Assembly: GCA_900312665.1 (NCBI GenBank)
Contig: ONZQ02000004.1
Coordinates: 1,479,036-1,543,035 of the forward strand
Length of the DNA stretch: 64,000 nt
DNA from: Cephalotrichum gorgonifer
Lineage: Eukaryota; Ascomycota; Sordariomycetes; Microascales; Microascaceae
Reading direction: 5' to 3'
The notes beneath the pieces were generated by a model. It saw nothing but the letters and a program-made list of their open reading frames with translations. It had not been told where the DNA came from and did no database searches. Positions 35,168 to 47,102 of this stretch are shown piece by piece (positions within the stretch are counted from its first letter, which is position 1; each line of letters starts with the position of its first letter). The translations under genes were made by a program, and so were the position numbers.

Positions 35168-38100
35168 TTTATTTTCTTCCTCCCCGCATGCAGTATCCTA
35201 TTTATTAATCGTCATACCTTCGCATAAGAGCCAGCCAGGCGGGTCTATCCCTAGGTCTTATGAGAAGGGTCTGGCCGATACTCCCCACGTTGAGGGAAGC
35301 TTTTATAACCCGAGTACAGTTACACCCCGCTCAGTGTAAGAGTACCCGTCAGTGTATATTCTCCGCTGGTCGTCGCCCAAAGTGTTAGTTTACTAGTTAC
35401 TCAGGGGCTATACTATACCCTCCTCGAAAGAAAGTCCCTTCTTCTGCGAACGAGAGTGGCCTTGTAACTACAATGGGTCTTCTTATGGCACAGTACGGAG
35501 TAATTAGGGGTTGCGGGTGAACTGTGATGTCAACGAGTACAAGTATTGTGCTACGGACACTTAAGGACGAGTACTCGAGTATACATATTATTCGTATTAT
35601 CTCCCCTCCTTATATTAACGGAGGCGCCCAAACAAGGCTAATGCAAAATGCGGCCTAAGCTTTAGTGCAGAGGGTGGTGCGTTATATTATTATGCACAGC
35701 CCGTGGTATCGCCTCCGTTAGCCCTGTTCAGCTGAATGGATAATACATTCTGCGCTTGAGACGGCCGGATGTGGTCTAACTTGTCGGAAATGGCGCTGAT
35801 GATTTGCCAGAAATAGAGGGCCAAGACGTCGAGATGCAAGTCGAAATGACATCGGCTGCACGACTTGTGCTCACGAGCGGAAGTGCTACCATGAGAATAA
35901 TGCTCACAAGAGGTAGTACATGCCATGCAAAATGCATAAAGTATGGGACAGCGTACTTGCACTTGCACCCTTTCGAGGTCCCAAGCATGCAAGTCTCCCA
36001 AACCGTCTGCCTGCCTGCGGACTGCAAACGAGGACGTGTTTTGATTGCCTTTGTGGAACAATTTTCTCGTATGAGGTGGCCGGTGTGGGTGGGCGGGCGG
36101 TCCACGATCCCCCTCGACGCCCCAACGGCAGCCACGTGCATGCACTCTACGAGTGTATTATTTCCGCGCTAACTACCAGAAAGATAGCTCAAGCTAAGGA
36201 CCCGAGCTACCCGAAGATTTACGAGTATGAGAGAGAACAGTTGTAGTTGGACCGTGGGTTCGCGGGGTGGGTTCGTGGGGCTGCGCAATGTTTCGTTCGA
36301 GACTGCTTCCACGAGGTTTGATCGCCATAATCTTGCGGAGCGACGACGTAAGGGGCCTTCATGACTTTCAAAACTGTATTATCGCAATTCCTTGGTTCGC
36401 TCTCCTCTTCCCGTGCCTGAGCACTGGAGATAATCGCACACGCGCCGTTCCATGCTCCTCTCAGGGGCCCGGACGCTAAGGGCGCCACTCCGATGAGGGA
36501 AGTCTCAGGTGGGAAGGCGCTTTTCCTGCCCACACAAGCACTTGTATTTAGTACACTGCCCACCTAACGTGTATACTTCATGAGTACTCGTGATGGCGTC
36601 CTGGGGGGATGCGTTTCGGCGGTGGCGGGTTCCGTTGTGATCCGGAGATTGGCCGTCTCCTCCGCACTCATACGTAGGCAAGATCGACGGGGGCAAGTAA
36701 TACTTGCACCCAAGGTCAGGCCGTTCTTTAGCACAAGTCATCGGATTGTGATCGTCTAGACGACGTAGTTAATCTACTGACTTGGATGAAGAAACGTGAA
36801 GAAAAAGAGCAGGGGAAGAGGGAAACCCTATGGAATGGATCTTGCCCAGTTCACCATATTGTTGAGAAAACGTGGGACTACGAGTTCGAACCTGAGTGTT
36901 ATTAGCAGGTCTCCAGCGATGTGGGCGGCTCAGAGGGAAACTGGGCATCGTTCAACCCGCCAAGGCGGCTCTCTTGGGGAAACCCACCAATATTACAGAC
37001 TATTATACGTGTACAAGTGCGGAGCACTACTACGTATACCTACTCGAATGTACTCGCAAAAGCACGTCCCCACATTCCGGGATCGACATTTTCATCATCA
37101 AGGGTCCTGGCGCTAGCTCGCACAGGTCAATAGCCCAAGCCAAGCTGCTGAGAAGAGCCTTGGCAAGCGTGATTGGCCTTTCCAAGAAACGCGAGATTGG
37201 TACAGCGTCGACAGGCCCACGCCACCCGCTACAGAGGAACATGCTGTGCTTATACAAGTATTCGTCCAATGTACATGTAACTCGTATGAGGGCGAGTGCG
37301 AGTAATGTTTGCGCAGAGACGTCTCCAGGAGTCCACAGCCTTGGCTCCAACTTCCGGACGAGAAGCGGGGCTCATGAATGAGAGGGCTTTCTCCGAGTAG
37401 GTGATGGTCGGAGATTCGTCATACATGGACAACAACAGCACATTGAATGGCGGCCAAAACGGACAGGCCCGCGCATGAAGTCCGAGATGACGAGTGGTGG
37501 CTCGTAGTCAAATACGAAACATCGGAGATTTTGAGTCCAAAGACCAGCAGCGTTGAAGGTGGAAGCTAGCGAGAAGAGAAGGTGTGAATTGGGCCGGCCC
37601 ATGGCCGTGACCGATAGCGTCATTATCAATTCATACATTTTGAGATGGAAGGAACAACTGAGTACTGGCCCAGATATTATCAGACCGCCCCCTCCTGCTG
37701 AAATGCTACCTTGCTGTGCCCACCACCTATACTTGTGCATAGTACTATGTACTTCTACTCAACGTACCGCCTCGAGGGAGATCCCAAGCGATGTCAAGTA
37801 CTGAATACTTCGAACCTTGATCGGACCCACCAGGAACGGGGGCGTTCTCAGATTATTAGCAAGGGGTGCCCTGCCCGTCCCTTTGTGGTCTGGACTGTGC
37901 CTCGGAAAGACTCCGTACTTGTACTGCCGCAGGTGCTCAAGGATTCTCGTTGCGTCACCGCCGTCCGTGTCCAGCCCTGCGCTAATATGGCCCATTTCCT
38001 CGTCTCCGTTCTCCATAATCGTACTGAGGTCGTCTCTCGTACGAGTACTTACTGGCAAATTCTTTCCACGCTAGAGCGGAATGATCGAAATGAACGACGC

Positions 38101-38341
38101 CGGGCCAAGGCGTCAGCCTCCGGCCAGCTCGTACTCCGTACTCGTAACATTTACTCCATAACCCAAGCCCTCGCCTGTTGATTCCGTGCCTGGCTTCTTT
38201 CTCCCTCCGCCGCTCGAGGAAGGACGGGAGTTTGTTATTCTGGCGTTCAACTGATTGTCATTCTTTCTCCAATTCATCTAGTTCGGACCGGGCTCTTCGG
38301 AACGAGTTTGGATACACCCCTCCCCTGGCCCCTGTTCCCCT

Positions 38342-38379
38342 CCCCACACCCACACCCACACCCACACCCACACCCACCC
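38342..38379 (+). repeat. CCCACA hexanucleotide microsatellite
   Basis: About six tandem copies of a six-base C/A unit, located about 520 bp before the DUF1765 gene start. It is a simple repeat, with no function implied. Confidence 0.9.
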
Positions 38380-38897
38380 GTACACCAGCACACCCATCAA
38401 CACGGGAAGCTCTTGTTCCCAAGAGCTCTGGGCATACAAAACCAATAACCACTCCATTATCGCCATTTATTTTGAAACGCATGACGAGTAGAATACTCGC
38501 AACACACTCTTTTTCTCTTTGGAGCATCCCGTCTCGTTGGACAGGATCGTCGGGGTTTCCTTGAACCACCAAGAATACGCATCGTACCTCAGCGAAGCAG
38601 TCGGTTGCCTTGGTCTGGGGACCTGGGAACCTTGGAAGCCTAGGACTTTGACGATCTCCTCCGCACCCGCCGAACCCAATTCGTCCCAACAGCATATAAA
38701 AGTGCGAGCCGATGCTGTCGTCGACCTTTTGAATCCCGTGAGGCTACGACACCAGGGACTCAAGCCCCAAATCCCGACTTGCCTCGCCAGATATCCTTGC
38801 GCCCGTCGAGCCTGAGTGCTCCAGTCCTCGACATAACACGGTTCAGTTCCACAACGTCTTAGAATTTGTCCACCGGTAGAACCATTGCGGCCATGCA

Positions 38898-41800
38898 ATG
38901 AGCAGCTCTACTTTGACGATGGCTCCGGCCGTCAGCCCGGGAGGTTCTTTCCACCGATCTCACTCGACCCCGGAGCTCTATGCTCTAGCGAACCCCGACT
39001 CGAGCCTTTCCACGCTATCCTTCGAGATCCCCTCCTTCCAATCTAGTCTCAACTTTGATACGAGGCTTTCTTTTGGTGCTGAAGAACTAGACCTTTCCCT
39101 CCCGAAGGACACGGCGGAAACCAATGCTGCGTCTGTGACAGCTGAGCCGGTCGTTGCCGACCTCGACGAGCGTCCGAAGCTCGGAAGGAGCAACACGATA
39201 TCAGGGCGCACGCGGTCATGGCTCCCTGGCTCTAAGTCAGCGTCCAACGTCCGGGACCTGCTTACGGCTTTCACAACATCGCCCTCCGGAAAAGATAATG
39301 TCTCACCGAAGGATAGCCAAATATCAAAGCCTCACGGGACACAGGAAACATCCCAGCTAACCCGATCCGAGTCAGTTTCTGGGTTTGGTCGGTCTCGCAA
39401 GTCACAGGCCCAGGATCCCTCATCGTCCCTCCGCGCCTCTGTTGACTCTTCAGATGTTCCCACTCTCCCCCAAGATAAGGGCCCCCGGAAGGGTTACTCG
39501 CGCTTCTCGAAACCAGGGGGAAAGGATCAGAGCAGTCGGCCTTCCGACTCTGTTCCATCGCTACCAAAGGCAAAGAGTCGCACGAGCTCATACTTCTCGA
39601 TAATGAATCAGCGCCCTGCTACAGTTTTCGGCAAGCTAGGTCTCGGTAGCGATTCAGACAGCAGTGATGCTTCGTCGTCCACGAGTCTTGCCCTACCCAC
39701 GAATACCACGGATACCATACCGTCCAACCCTACCTCGATATCCGACCTAAACTCGTCAACTGATTCGTCGTCCCTCGACGTTCCCTCTCGCGGCTGCGAG
39801 CGCGATCCGCTATCGTCAGTATTCAAGAATCTTGACTTAGAAGTAGGAATCCTCGAGGCAAACCCTACGCCACCCTCACTGCGGATGCATGTTGTGAAAT
39901 CGACCCTCCTCCCATTTCTGCAACAATACACCAACCTTGCATCCGTCAGGCTTCTCCAGCCCGAGGATATCGAACGGCGAGCGATCGTTCTGAACAAATG
40001 GTGGACAGTGCTACTTGATCAACTTGGTAGTCTGGGCGTACAGCCGACCCCGGGGGTTGATCGGGTGTCCCTTCTGGATGCCCTGACCCTTCTCATGATG
40101 AGACCGGAGTGGCGGCAGGTGACTTCCTACTTTCAACCATTGGACGCTAGATCACCCAACGAGCCACTCAGAAGGCGACCCCAGAACCAATCAGCCGGGT
40201 CGCCTCCGGGTTCTGCGGGCGTGGCAGGCTCGGCTAAGTCAGTTGAACAAAACGTTAGAACGATGTTCGTTTCGAACCTCGTACGACAGGTGGAGCTGGT
40301 TGTGGATAAGATGTCACAACGGAATGCGACCGCTGGCCTCGTAAATTTCTGTGGAAAGGCGTGCGCATATGCTTTCTTCTTCGCGCCCGGAGTTGCAGAT
40401 ATTCTCGTACGACTCTGGGGACTGGACACGCTGCTCATCCAACGGGTCGCGGATGAGTTTGGACTGCCGAGGAGGAGCAATGGGGAGAGCGAAGACATCG
40501 TGGCTCTGTTTCCCCCCTGTTTAGGCAACATGGGATGGTCATCGATCAAGACCATGGGCTCGTCTCTGAGAACCGTGCCGAGTATGTCTCCCGAACTTGC
40601 CAAAATCCGATGGTACTCGCCTTGGATAGCGCGGTGGCGGGGTCGCGACACGGATCTGTTTTACATTTTCTGCAAGTACTATCACATACTCGCCGAGGAG
40701 TTCATGCCTGATGGGCTGCCCCTGATTGAAAAGAGTCGAGCACCCGCCTTTGTTCTCGTTCACTCGCAGGTCCTCGCAATCCTGGACACTACGGTACATC
40801 GACAGGCGGCGCTACAGGCCTTCGGAGCGGCCTCCCAACTCTCCGACGGCATCCACGGGCTGGACACCTCTGCCGCGGCGATGCCGGGTCTACCCGCTGA
40901 TTTCTTCAAAAGTATGTCCGAAAACAGGCTCGTCGCTCTGCTGAAAGACTTCTTCTCGGAGACGTCTCCGGCCTTGGCACGAGCGAGGCATACTTATGCG
41001 GAGACATTCATGGCGATCATGAAGGCTGCCACCAAGAGGATCTCGCAGTTCGATTTTGGTGCCTCCCACACCTTGTGCGATTTCTTGGAGGAGGCGCTCG
41101 TGGCCTATGATGCTGCCGAGGTTGCCGACGATCCGTCCACCCGCTATGTCGACTGGGAGTTCTGGTTCAGGGTTTGCAGGCTGATTTCGGAGTCACTCAA
41201 CGCCATGACGGAGATGCGTGTGCTGTGCTTCATCTACACCATTTGGGATACCGCTACGCGGGTACCAAAGCGCAAGGAGGCACTTTGCCTGGACTGGCTC
41301 CTCTCAGAAGAGACTTTTTACAGACTCTTCAATCATTGGTGTCCGATGATCAGAGCGTACTACATGAGACTGCTTTGCTGGAGGATTTGTAGGGATACGG
41401 GTAGCCCACGCAAGGTGGATACGTGAGTACTAGATGTCCTATGGTATGCCCACTTTCGTATCTAAGCATGCTAACAAGCGGATAGCAAAATCTTCCTAGC
41501 TGTAGCAGCCAGGCTCAAGACGGTTTGGGCCCACTATCTCTACCTACAGGAAGAGGCGGACATTCGAGGGTGTTACGCCCCATCAACGGCACCCTGCTAC
41601 CCGACACCTGGCAAGAAGTTCATGATAATCCGCTCCGAAGTCAACGTGCCCCTTGCGAACATGTTCATGGGCTTTGACACCATTGGCAAGCCTCCCAACC
41701 CCGATGAGCTTGCCGAGCGTATCAGCTCGGCCGATCCCCTGCAGTCGAAGCCAGACGGGAAGAAGAAGTGGTCACTACTTGGGCTGAACAAGGCCAAGAG

Positions 41801-42557
41801 TGACTACAAATACTCCGGAGGTGATGATTTCGAGCGGGGGCGCCGGGCGCCTCCCCCTCCGTCCAAGGGTGGGAAGAATTCAAGTCGGTTTGGCGGAGGG
41901 ACTAGCAGCCCCAGCTCAGAATCTACTTCGCGAGCGGAGTCCCCCATCTTCGAAGAGCCTCGATACGTGTTCAGATTCGTGCTCAACTGGTACCCCCCCG
42001 CCGCCATGCCGACTGTCGACAGAGTCCTTTCCCGGCCTCGTCTACCATCCCCGGCTCAATCTTGGGTCAGCAGCCGCCGGAGGAGCATCGGCGAGCTTCC
42101 TCCCATCAATCCGGGACTCCCCCCCATTACCCGTCGTATTTCGGGATCAGTACAGACTGGACTCATCAACGAGGCGAAGAACGCGAGCCCCCTCAGTGCT
42201 CTCGACACCGCGCCGCGCCGCGCTTCGATGTCGTCGTCCACGTTCTCCCGGGTAACGAGTGACCGGTCTGACTCGGATAACTCCGACCAACCAGGCTCGT
42301 GCCCCAGCCTACTAGACCGAGGCACGACAAGTAGTCCCGATAGCGAAACTTCGGGCAATGGTGGCACCCAGCCTATCAAGCCGTGCGGGGAGTTTGTGAA
42401 GAGTTCGGTCTACGCAGGGCGTGCCCTTGCGGAGTGGAGCATTGTGGTACACGAATGCAACAATTTTGTCGAGCGCAGGCGGGAGGAGGGTATTCTGGGA
42501 CTTAGCGACGTGGAGGTTCCTTTGCTATCCCTGGAGACACATCGCCGAGCCAACTGA
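38898..42557 (+). CDS. DUF1765-family protein, 1198 aa
   Basis: Model: 38898..41422, 41486..42557, with one 63-nt intron (donor GTGAGT, branch GCTAAC, acceptor ATAG). It is a large fungal protein whose conserved core, around residues 300-900, matches what I recall of the DUF1765 family, including the block RVLCFIYTIWDTATRVP and then HWCPMIRAYYMRLLCWRICR just before the intron. The function is not established; relatives in fission yeast have been listed as possible membrane proteins, but I see no clear membrane segments here. The first 270 residues are Ser/Thr/Pro-rich and low in complexity. The C-terminal region after the intron has disordered Pro/Ser stretches and ends with conserved-looking sequence (YAGRALAEWSIVVHECNNF). 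A two-codon upstream ORF (38893-38901) overlaps the start codon. Confidence 0.82.
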
Positions 42558-43320
42558 TGGCGGCAAACGGAATAACGATGACAATGGCTTCCCTGGGCTA
42601 CATCAACCCCTTCTCCCGTGGGCGACTCTGATCGTTCTCGTTAGGGGCCCCACGGCCTCAAAGCGGCACTACTTGTGATGCCGATCACCCTCCCGGGGCC
42701 AGCGTTTCTTACGGTACACTAATTATTGCGGGGTCGGACCTCGACTACCAAACATGGTTTACATGACCATTCATTCAACGAGACATCATCCTACCTTCAT
42801 TTGGATCTAGACCTTTTCTTTCCTTTTCTTTTTGCATATTCTTGGCTGTCTTCATGTCATCATGCCCATACTTTGGGAGTACTAGATGGGGAGTACCAAT
42901 TCTAGATTTGGTGGAAGGTTTCTTCCGCCGTCGAGATACCTAGGGCCTGATGGTCACTGGACGATCCGACCCATGCTCTGTTCTGATATTTTCTTTCCTC
43001 ATTTTCCTTCTTTTCTCTTTCTACAACATTTCTAGGAGGGCGGTACATTATGTTTCGTTTTGGCGTTTGCTTGGCATCAAAATAATGAGGAAAGTTTGAA
43101 AACATCGCTTGATTATGGGGACTGGGTTTACTACATCGCCGGGGGGGCGTGGGGGCGTACTGTACTTTTATTTCACCTGGTGGGCTTTACATAAGGTCTT
43201 GCGGCAAAGGGGGCCGTGTGGTATATGATCAATAATATGTGGCTTTCTACTTGGGAAAGCTGCTTGCCATCTAACTTTAAACTATCTCCATTCTTTCCGT
43301 GCTGGCCCCCTGAGCAGCTT
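42558..43320. other. Intergenic between convergent DUF1765 and GFA-family genes
   Basis: About 0.76 kb between two stop codons, with T-rich stretches near 42810 and 42985 and a short G-run at 43141. No gene is apparent. Confidence 0.5.
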
Positions 43321-44058
43321 TCAGGGCGTCGCCTTTGCGGCCGCATAGGCGGCCATGACGATTGCTCGCAGATTCTCATACCTTTCCCAGCCGCCCTTCC
43401 ACATGACCTCCTGCGGCTTAGGATAGAACCCCTCGAAGGCGGGCTTCCCGTCATCGATGGAGACGAAGCGTCGCTTGCTCTTGGTGTAGATATGCACGTC
43501 TGGTCCGACCTCTGAGGGCGTATCCAGTGTCCCGACGCGCAGGAAGACGCCGTGACGGCCCGCGCCGCAGTGGTAGTGGCTCCAGAGGGCAACGTAGCAG
43601 CGGGGGCAGCGGGCGATGGTCTGGGGGAGGCCGGACTCGGTGGGGGTGTGGACGGTTATGGGTTTCTGGGAGTGTGGGGAGGAGGAGGGGGGCGGGGGGC
43701 AGGCGAAGGGGTCTTCTCCTTCCCCCTCTTGGCTTCCCTCTCCCTCTCCCCAGCCGCCGAGGTCCTGCGTATCCCATTTTGGCTCGCCCATGGACTTCAG
43801 GGTCGACGGGAGTGTGGCGGGTACGGCAGGGACGCCGGGCCCGGCGGAGATGGTGGGCTCTTCGGGAGGGTCGAGGGTCAGGAGCTGGGTCTCTACAATC
43901 GCGTTTAGGACGAAGGCAGAGCCTGTCTCGCGTTGGCAGGCCGTGCAGTGGCAGCAGTGGACTATGATGGGGGGAGCGGTAAGGGTGTAGCGGATGTGGC
44001 CGCAGGCGCAACCTCCCCTCAGGGGGAAGCGGGAGGGGTCCTCGTGGTAGTGGGACAT
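43321..44058 (-). CDS. GFA/CENP-V domain protein (glutathione-dependent formaldehyde-activating family)
   Basis: Single exon of 245 residues. I chose the ATG at 44056-44058 because a TATA box lies about 150 bp further upstream; the frame is open beyond it, but an upstream ATG would sit only a few bases from that TATA box. The fold is a beta-sheet zinc protein. Visible Zn ligands are C17-A-C19-G-H in RGGCACGHIRY, C36/C38/C41 in CCHCTACQRETGS, and CPRC in ARCPRCYVALWSHY. The family is named after bacterial Gfa (S-hydroxymethylglutathione formation), but most fungal members have no proven substrate. A Gly/Glu/Pro-rich insertion (about residues 85-130) separates the two halves of the domain and looks disordered. 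It is divergent from the glutaredoxin gene. Confidence 0.85.
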   Translation of the reverse strand: MSHYHEDPSRFPLRGGCACGHIRYTLTAPPIIVHCCHCTACQRETGSAFVLNAIVETQLLTLDPPEEPTISAGPGVPAVPATLPSTLKSMGEPKWDTQDLGGWGEGEGSQEGEGEDPFACPPPPSSSPHSQKPITVHTPTESGLPQTIARCPRCYVALWSHYHCGAGRHGVFLRVGTLDTPSEVGPDVHIYTKSKRRFVSIDDGKPAFEGFYPKPQEVMWKGGWERYENLRAIVMAAYAAAKATP

Positions 44059-44203
44059 GGTGGGGAACGGACAGTGCTTTTCCGTAGGTATGGCTTGAAG
44101 GATGGTAATTGAGGGTGAGAGGGGTGAGAAGGGTTCAGAGGAGTAGTGGGGTTGGAAGGGAAAGGGGGGAAGAAGGGAAAGGGGGGAAGGGGAGCACATG
44201 GCT

Positions 44204-44211
44204 CTTATATA
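44204..44211 (-). promoter_or_regulatory. TATA box of the GFA-family gene
   Basis: TATATAAG on the minus strand, about 146 bp upstream of the chosen start codon, is a canonical core promoter element. A leader of roughly 100-120 nt would result. The element is visible; its use is inferred. Confidence 0.5.
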
Positions 44212-45558
44212 GTCTAGGATTTGAAGGAGACTTACAGAGTAAGTACTTACATGATGAGAAGAGACCCGGGGAAGAGAAAAAAAGGGGGGGGGGGGTTTGT
44301 TCAAGCCACAATGCCACCCCTTGGGCGTATGAAGGAGGGGGTGCTTCCTGATGGGTGGACATCATCCAGAGCAGTTATACTGCCGCTCAGGCAGAGCATC
44401 CGTTAGAGCACCGTTCCTGGGGTTTACACTGCTACCCAGGGGGTGCACATATCTACCCGAAGGGCGTGTAAGTGAGTCCGCAGACACAAAGTACATCCTG
44501 TTATAGCCCTGTCCTTGCTCCCACATTTTATGTATAATACGTTTGTATCCGAAAAAAGGTGTAAGTGTGGGGCCGGCCGGGAAGGGTGGGTTGGTGGGGT
44601 GGGGGGTCAGACCGGCCGATCATTTTAACTCACAGCTTTTTGGCGGGGATATGTGCAGTGTTAACACGGAACACGCCGTGGTGGCCGGAATACGCCCCAT
44701 GTTAGTGTTGAGAGCTTTCGCTCTGGTGGTAGCTCAGTATTATCGGCGTCGGCCCAGATGGTGATGTACACACCCGCCAGCGTACTTTTAGATTCCGCCC
44801 GTTAGTTGTCTAGAAAATTGTACGAAGGGCATTAATGAAGATGAGGGGAGGCATCACCTAAGACGCGTTGTCTGCAAAACCATACCTGTGCAAGAATGAT
44901 ATTGTTCTTCTATCCCTCTTCCTCTTCTATTCTGCCCATCCGTCCAACGCCGCATCTAAAAAACGCGGTTCATTGCAGGGTGGGGCTGACTGCCAGCATG
45001 AGTGGCCGTGTGGTGAGGGTCAGTCCGTGTTAATTGATGCCCAGCTTTCATCGGCACCGCGGGGCCGCCTGCTTGGCGGGCCCCATGATACCCCAATATT
45101 CCCACAGTGCGAGGTTACTCAGCGGTTGTGATTGGTCTATTAGGACAGGATGGAAGTTTCGGGGGAGCCTCCCCGTGTAGACTCTGGTGACCGATATTGG
45201 AATGTAGGTAGCCAACTGGATCATCTCCTTCCCTCCACGAGGCAAGACGAAGTTTTGAACGCCAAGGTCTCACCAGCACATTTTGTGGAGCTGGAACTGA
45301 TGCCTAATTGACGCATGCACTTCCAACCCGGGTTCCTCACCTTGGACCAAGAACCAGCTACACTTCCTGTTGAAACCCACTCGTCGCAACCGCCGCCGAA
45401 CCCATCGTCCAGAGAATGAGAACTCTCGCCCCTAACAACTAGTTATCGGACCAACCAGCGCCCTATAGCCGCCACACTGGCGGCTTCCCTGCCCATCTCC
45501 TCGACACAGCCGCCGCGATCCTGTTCCAGGGCCCATCGGTCCTGCCACACATCCAAAC
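44212..45558. other. Divergent region between GFA-family and glutaredoxin genes
   Basis: No supportable gene. It contains a 12-base G-run (44284-44295). The ORF at 44868-45131 has a hydrophobic start but no other support. Confidence 0.5.
44284..44295 (+). repeat. Homopolymer run of 12 G
   Basis: Directly visible, preceded by an A-run and followed by TTT, the same flanks as the run at 35152. Confidence 0.85.
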
Positions 45559-46372
45559 ATGCCCTCCCCCCGTCGATTGCGCTTCCTCTGCATCGCCCTC
45601 CTCGCCGGCGTCATAATCACCATGCTCTGGACCTCCCAACAGCGACATTCGGCCACGCGCCCACTACCTAGGGACTTAACAGACCACTCGCCGGGGATCG
45701 ACCGCGACGCCGACGGCGATGTGGATATAGGCGACGCGGCGGCGGCCCGGGAGATGACGGGCCGCCTGAAGCAGGCCGAGCTGAAGGCGAAGGACCTAGC
45801 GAACTCGAAGTCGCCGCTCAAGCCGGACCTACCGAGCGAGGTCATCGGCGTGGGGAGCGCGGCGGATGGACAGACCGAAGGCGATGTCGAGGGAGGAGAG
45901 GCGGAGGGGGAGCATGCGGCGGAGCAGGAGCTGCGGTTGATTCTGAAGAAGGCACCAGGTGAGTTATATGCGCGGAGATCTATACTCTCTCTCTCGCTAT
46001 ACGTCTGGCTTATTTTCTGGGCTTGGTGGGGGAAACTAAATCTGACTCGCGCTACCAGTTATAATCTTCTCCAAGACATACTGCCCGCACTCGAAGAAGG
46101 CCAAGGCCGTCCTCCTAAATAAGTACCTCATCGAGCCGGCGCCGCACGTCGTCGAGCTGGACATCCACCCGCAGGGCCCCGAGCTCCAGGCGCTGCTCAA
46201 GGAGAAGACGGGCCGGGGCACGGTGCCGAATGTCATGGTGAACGGCGTGAGCATCGGCGGTGGCGACGATATCGCCGCGCTCGATGCCAGCGGAGAGCTG
46301 GCAGCGAAGGTGGAGGACCTGGGCGAGGCGCGCAAGGTTGAGATGAGGCTGCGCGGGCCGGAAGGCGCCTGA
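45559..46372 (+). CDS. Membrane-anchored monothiol-type glutaredoxin (Grx6/Grx7-like)
   Basis: Model: 45559..45958, 46059..46372, with a 100-nt intron (donor GTGAGT, acceptor ACCAG), giving 237 residues. The N-terminus has a basic start and one hydrophobic segment (FLCIALLAGVIITMLW, about residues 9-26), consistent with a type II signal anchor. Yeast Grx6 and Grx7 are of this kind and sit in the early secretory pathway. An acidic, Ala/Gly-rich linker follows. The glutaredoxin domain starts at about residue 134 with VIIFSKTYCPHSKKAK. The active site is C142-P-H-S145, so only one catalytic cysteine is present. The TVPNVMVNG cis-Pro motif and the GGGDD glutathione-binding motif are both present. 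The junction restores APVIIFS. It is divergent from the GFA-family gene and convergent with the oxidoreductase gene. Confidence 0.9.
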
Positions 46373-47102
46373 TGGGCTCCGGGGACGGAATGAGAGTACG
46401 TCGCGCCTCTGACCCCCTAGTTGGTAGCGGGAGAGGGTCGATAGGATGTCGGTGGGCTGCTGGGGGTATGTTGATGGATGAGGACAATGTATGACAAGCA
46501 AATTGGGAGACCAGGTTGGGTTCGGGTTCGGGTTCGGGCGCATATATCCCAGGGTTCTCCTTGTTTCTTATTTTTTTTTTCGCTTCTACTTATCTTGTTT
46601 TATTATTATTTTTCTTCTTCAAAATGTATTCTAATAATTCCCGGTTACCTAGAGAAAGGCTCGACGAGTTGATAGCAAGGGGCGGCAAATGATCATCACT
46701 CGCCCTTGTATATATATCAATGTATATATTAAAAAGTTCGCCTGCTCCCGCACGACACTTTGTGGCAGTCCAAGCTCCGGTTCTCTAAGCGTGTCAGACT
46801 CATCTAGTACGCTCGTGGTTCACTGACCATGGCTAACGTGGGCACGGGTGCTGTATTGTCAGCCTGAGTCGATGAGGTAGTCGTTGATGGTAGCATACCC
46901 TTCGGTTCAAGGCGTATTCGTCATTCATCAGAGAAAATTATTAACTATATATATCATTACTCCTAACCAAGCCTAGGAAAGCGTGTTTCCGCCCTCTTAC
47001 CCCGTGTTTCGTAGACATTGACACTTGATAACGTTAGGAAATTCTTGTCGCCCGTACCTCCGTTCGGTCCTAACCAACCAACCCCCCACCCCCTTTTCGA
47101 TC
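46373..47102. other. Intergenic between convergent glutaredoxin and oxidoreductase genes
   Basis: About 0.73 kb between stop codons. It has a short TTCGGG repeat (46516-46538) and T-rich and TA-rich stretches typical of 3' flanks. No gene is apparent. Confidence 0.5.
46516..46538 (+). repeat. Short TTCGGG hexamer repeat
   Basis: Three TTCGGG copies plus a partial TTGGG unit. It differs by one base from the fungal telomere unit TTAGGG, but it is short and internal, so a simple repeat is the safest reading. Confidence 0.7.

Larger units (their letters stand above)
32707..38897. other. 6.2 kb region without a supportable gene
   Basis: The longest gene-free stretch in the window. Many short ORFs occur, but none has a domain, codon bias or splice logic. 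It contains nine exact TAC-NN-GTA motifs (33258 to 38139), a 16-base G-run (35152-35167), an E-box palindrome with a TATA-like tract (33281-33313) and a CCCACA microsatellite (38342-38379). No terminal inverted repeats or transposase-like sequence could be seen by eye. Confidence 0.55.

Noticed and set aside
36883..36905. GTTCGAACC resembling a tRNA T-loop
   Set aside because: No matching acceptor stem, D-arm or anticodon arm at the right distance.
32707..38897. Possible transposon remnant in the gene-free region
   Set aside because: No transposase or reverse transcriptase similarity in any frame and no terminal repeats found by eye; a genome-wide repeat search would be needed.
43451..44011. 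186-codon Arg/Pro-rich frame overlapping the GFA-family gene on the same strand
   Set aside because: It is a frame-shifted shadow of a GC-rich gene whose Zn-binding motifs are intact in the other frame.
44725..44760. GGTAGCTCAGTA resembling a tRNA D-arm
   Set aside because: No T-arm or acceptor stem could be folded around it.
44868..45131. 87-codon ORF with a signal-peptide-like start
   Set aside because: No cleavage-site context, cysteine framework or codon bias continues after the hydrophobic stretch.
46516..46538. Telomere-like TTCGGG repeat
   Set aside because: Too short, one base off the TTAGGG unit, and internal between two intact genes.
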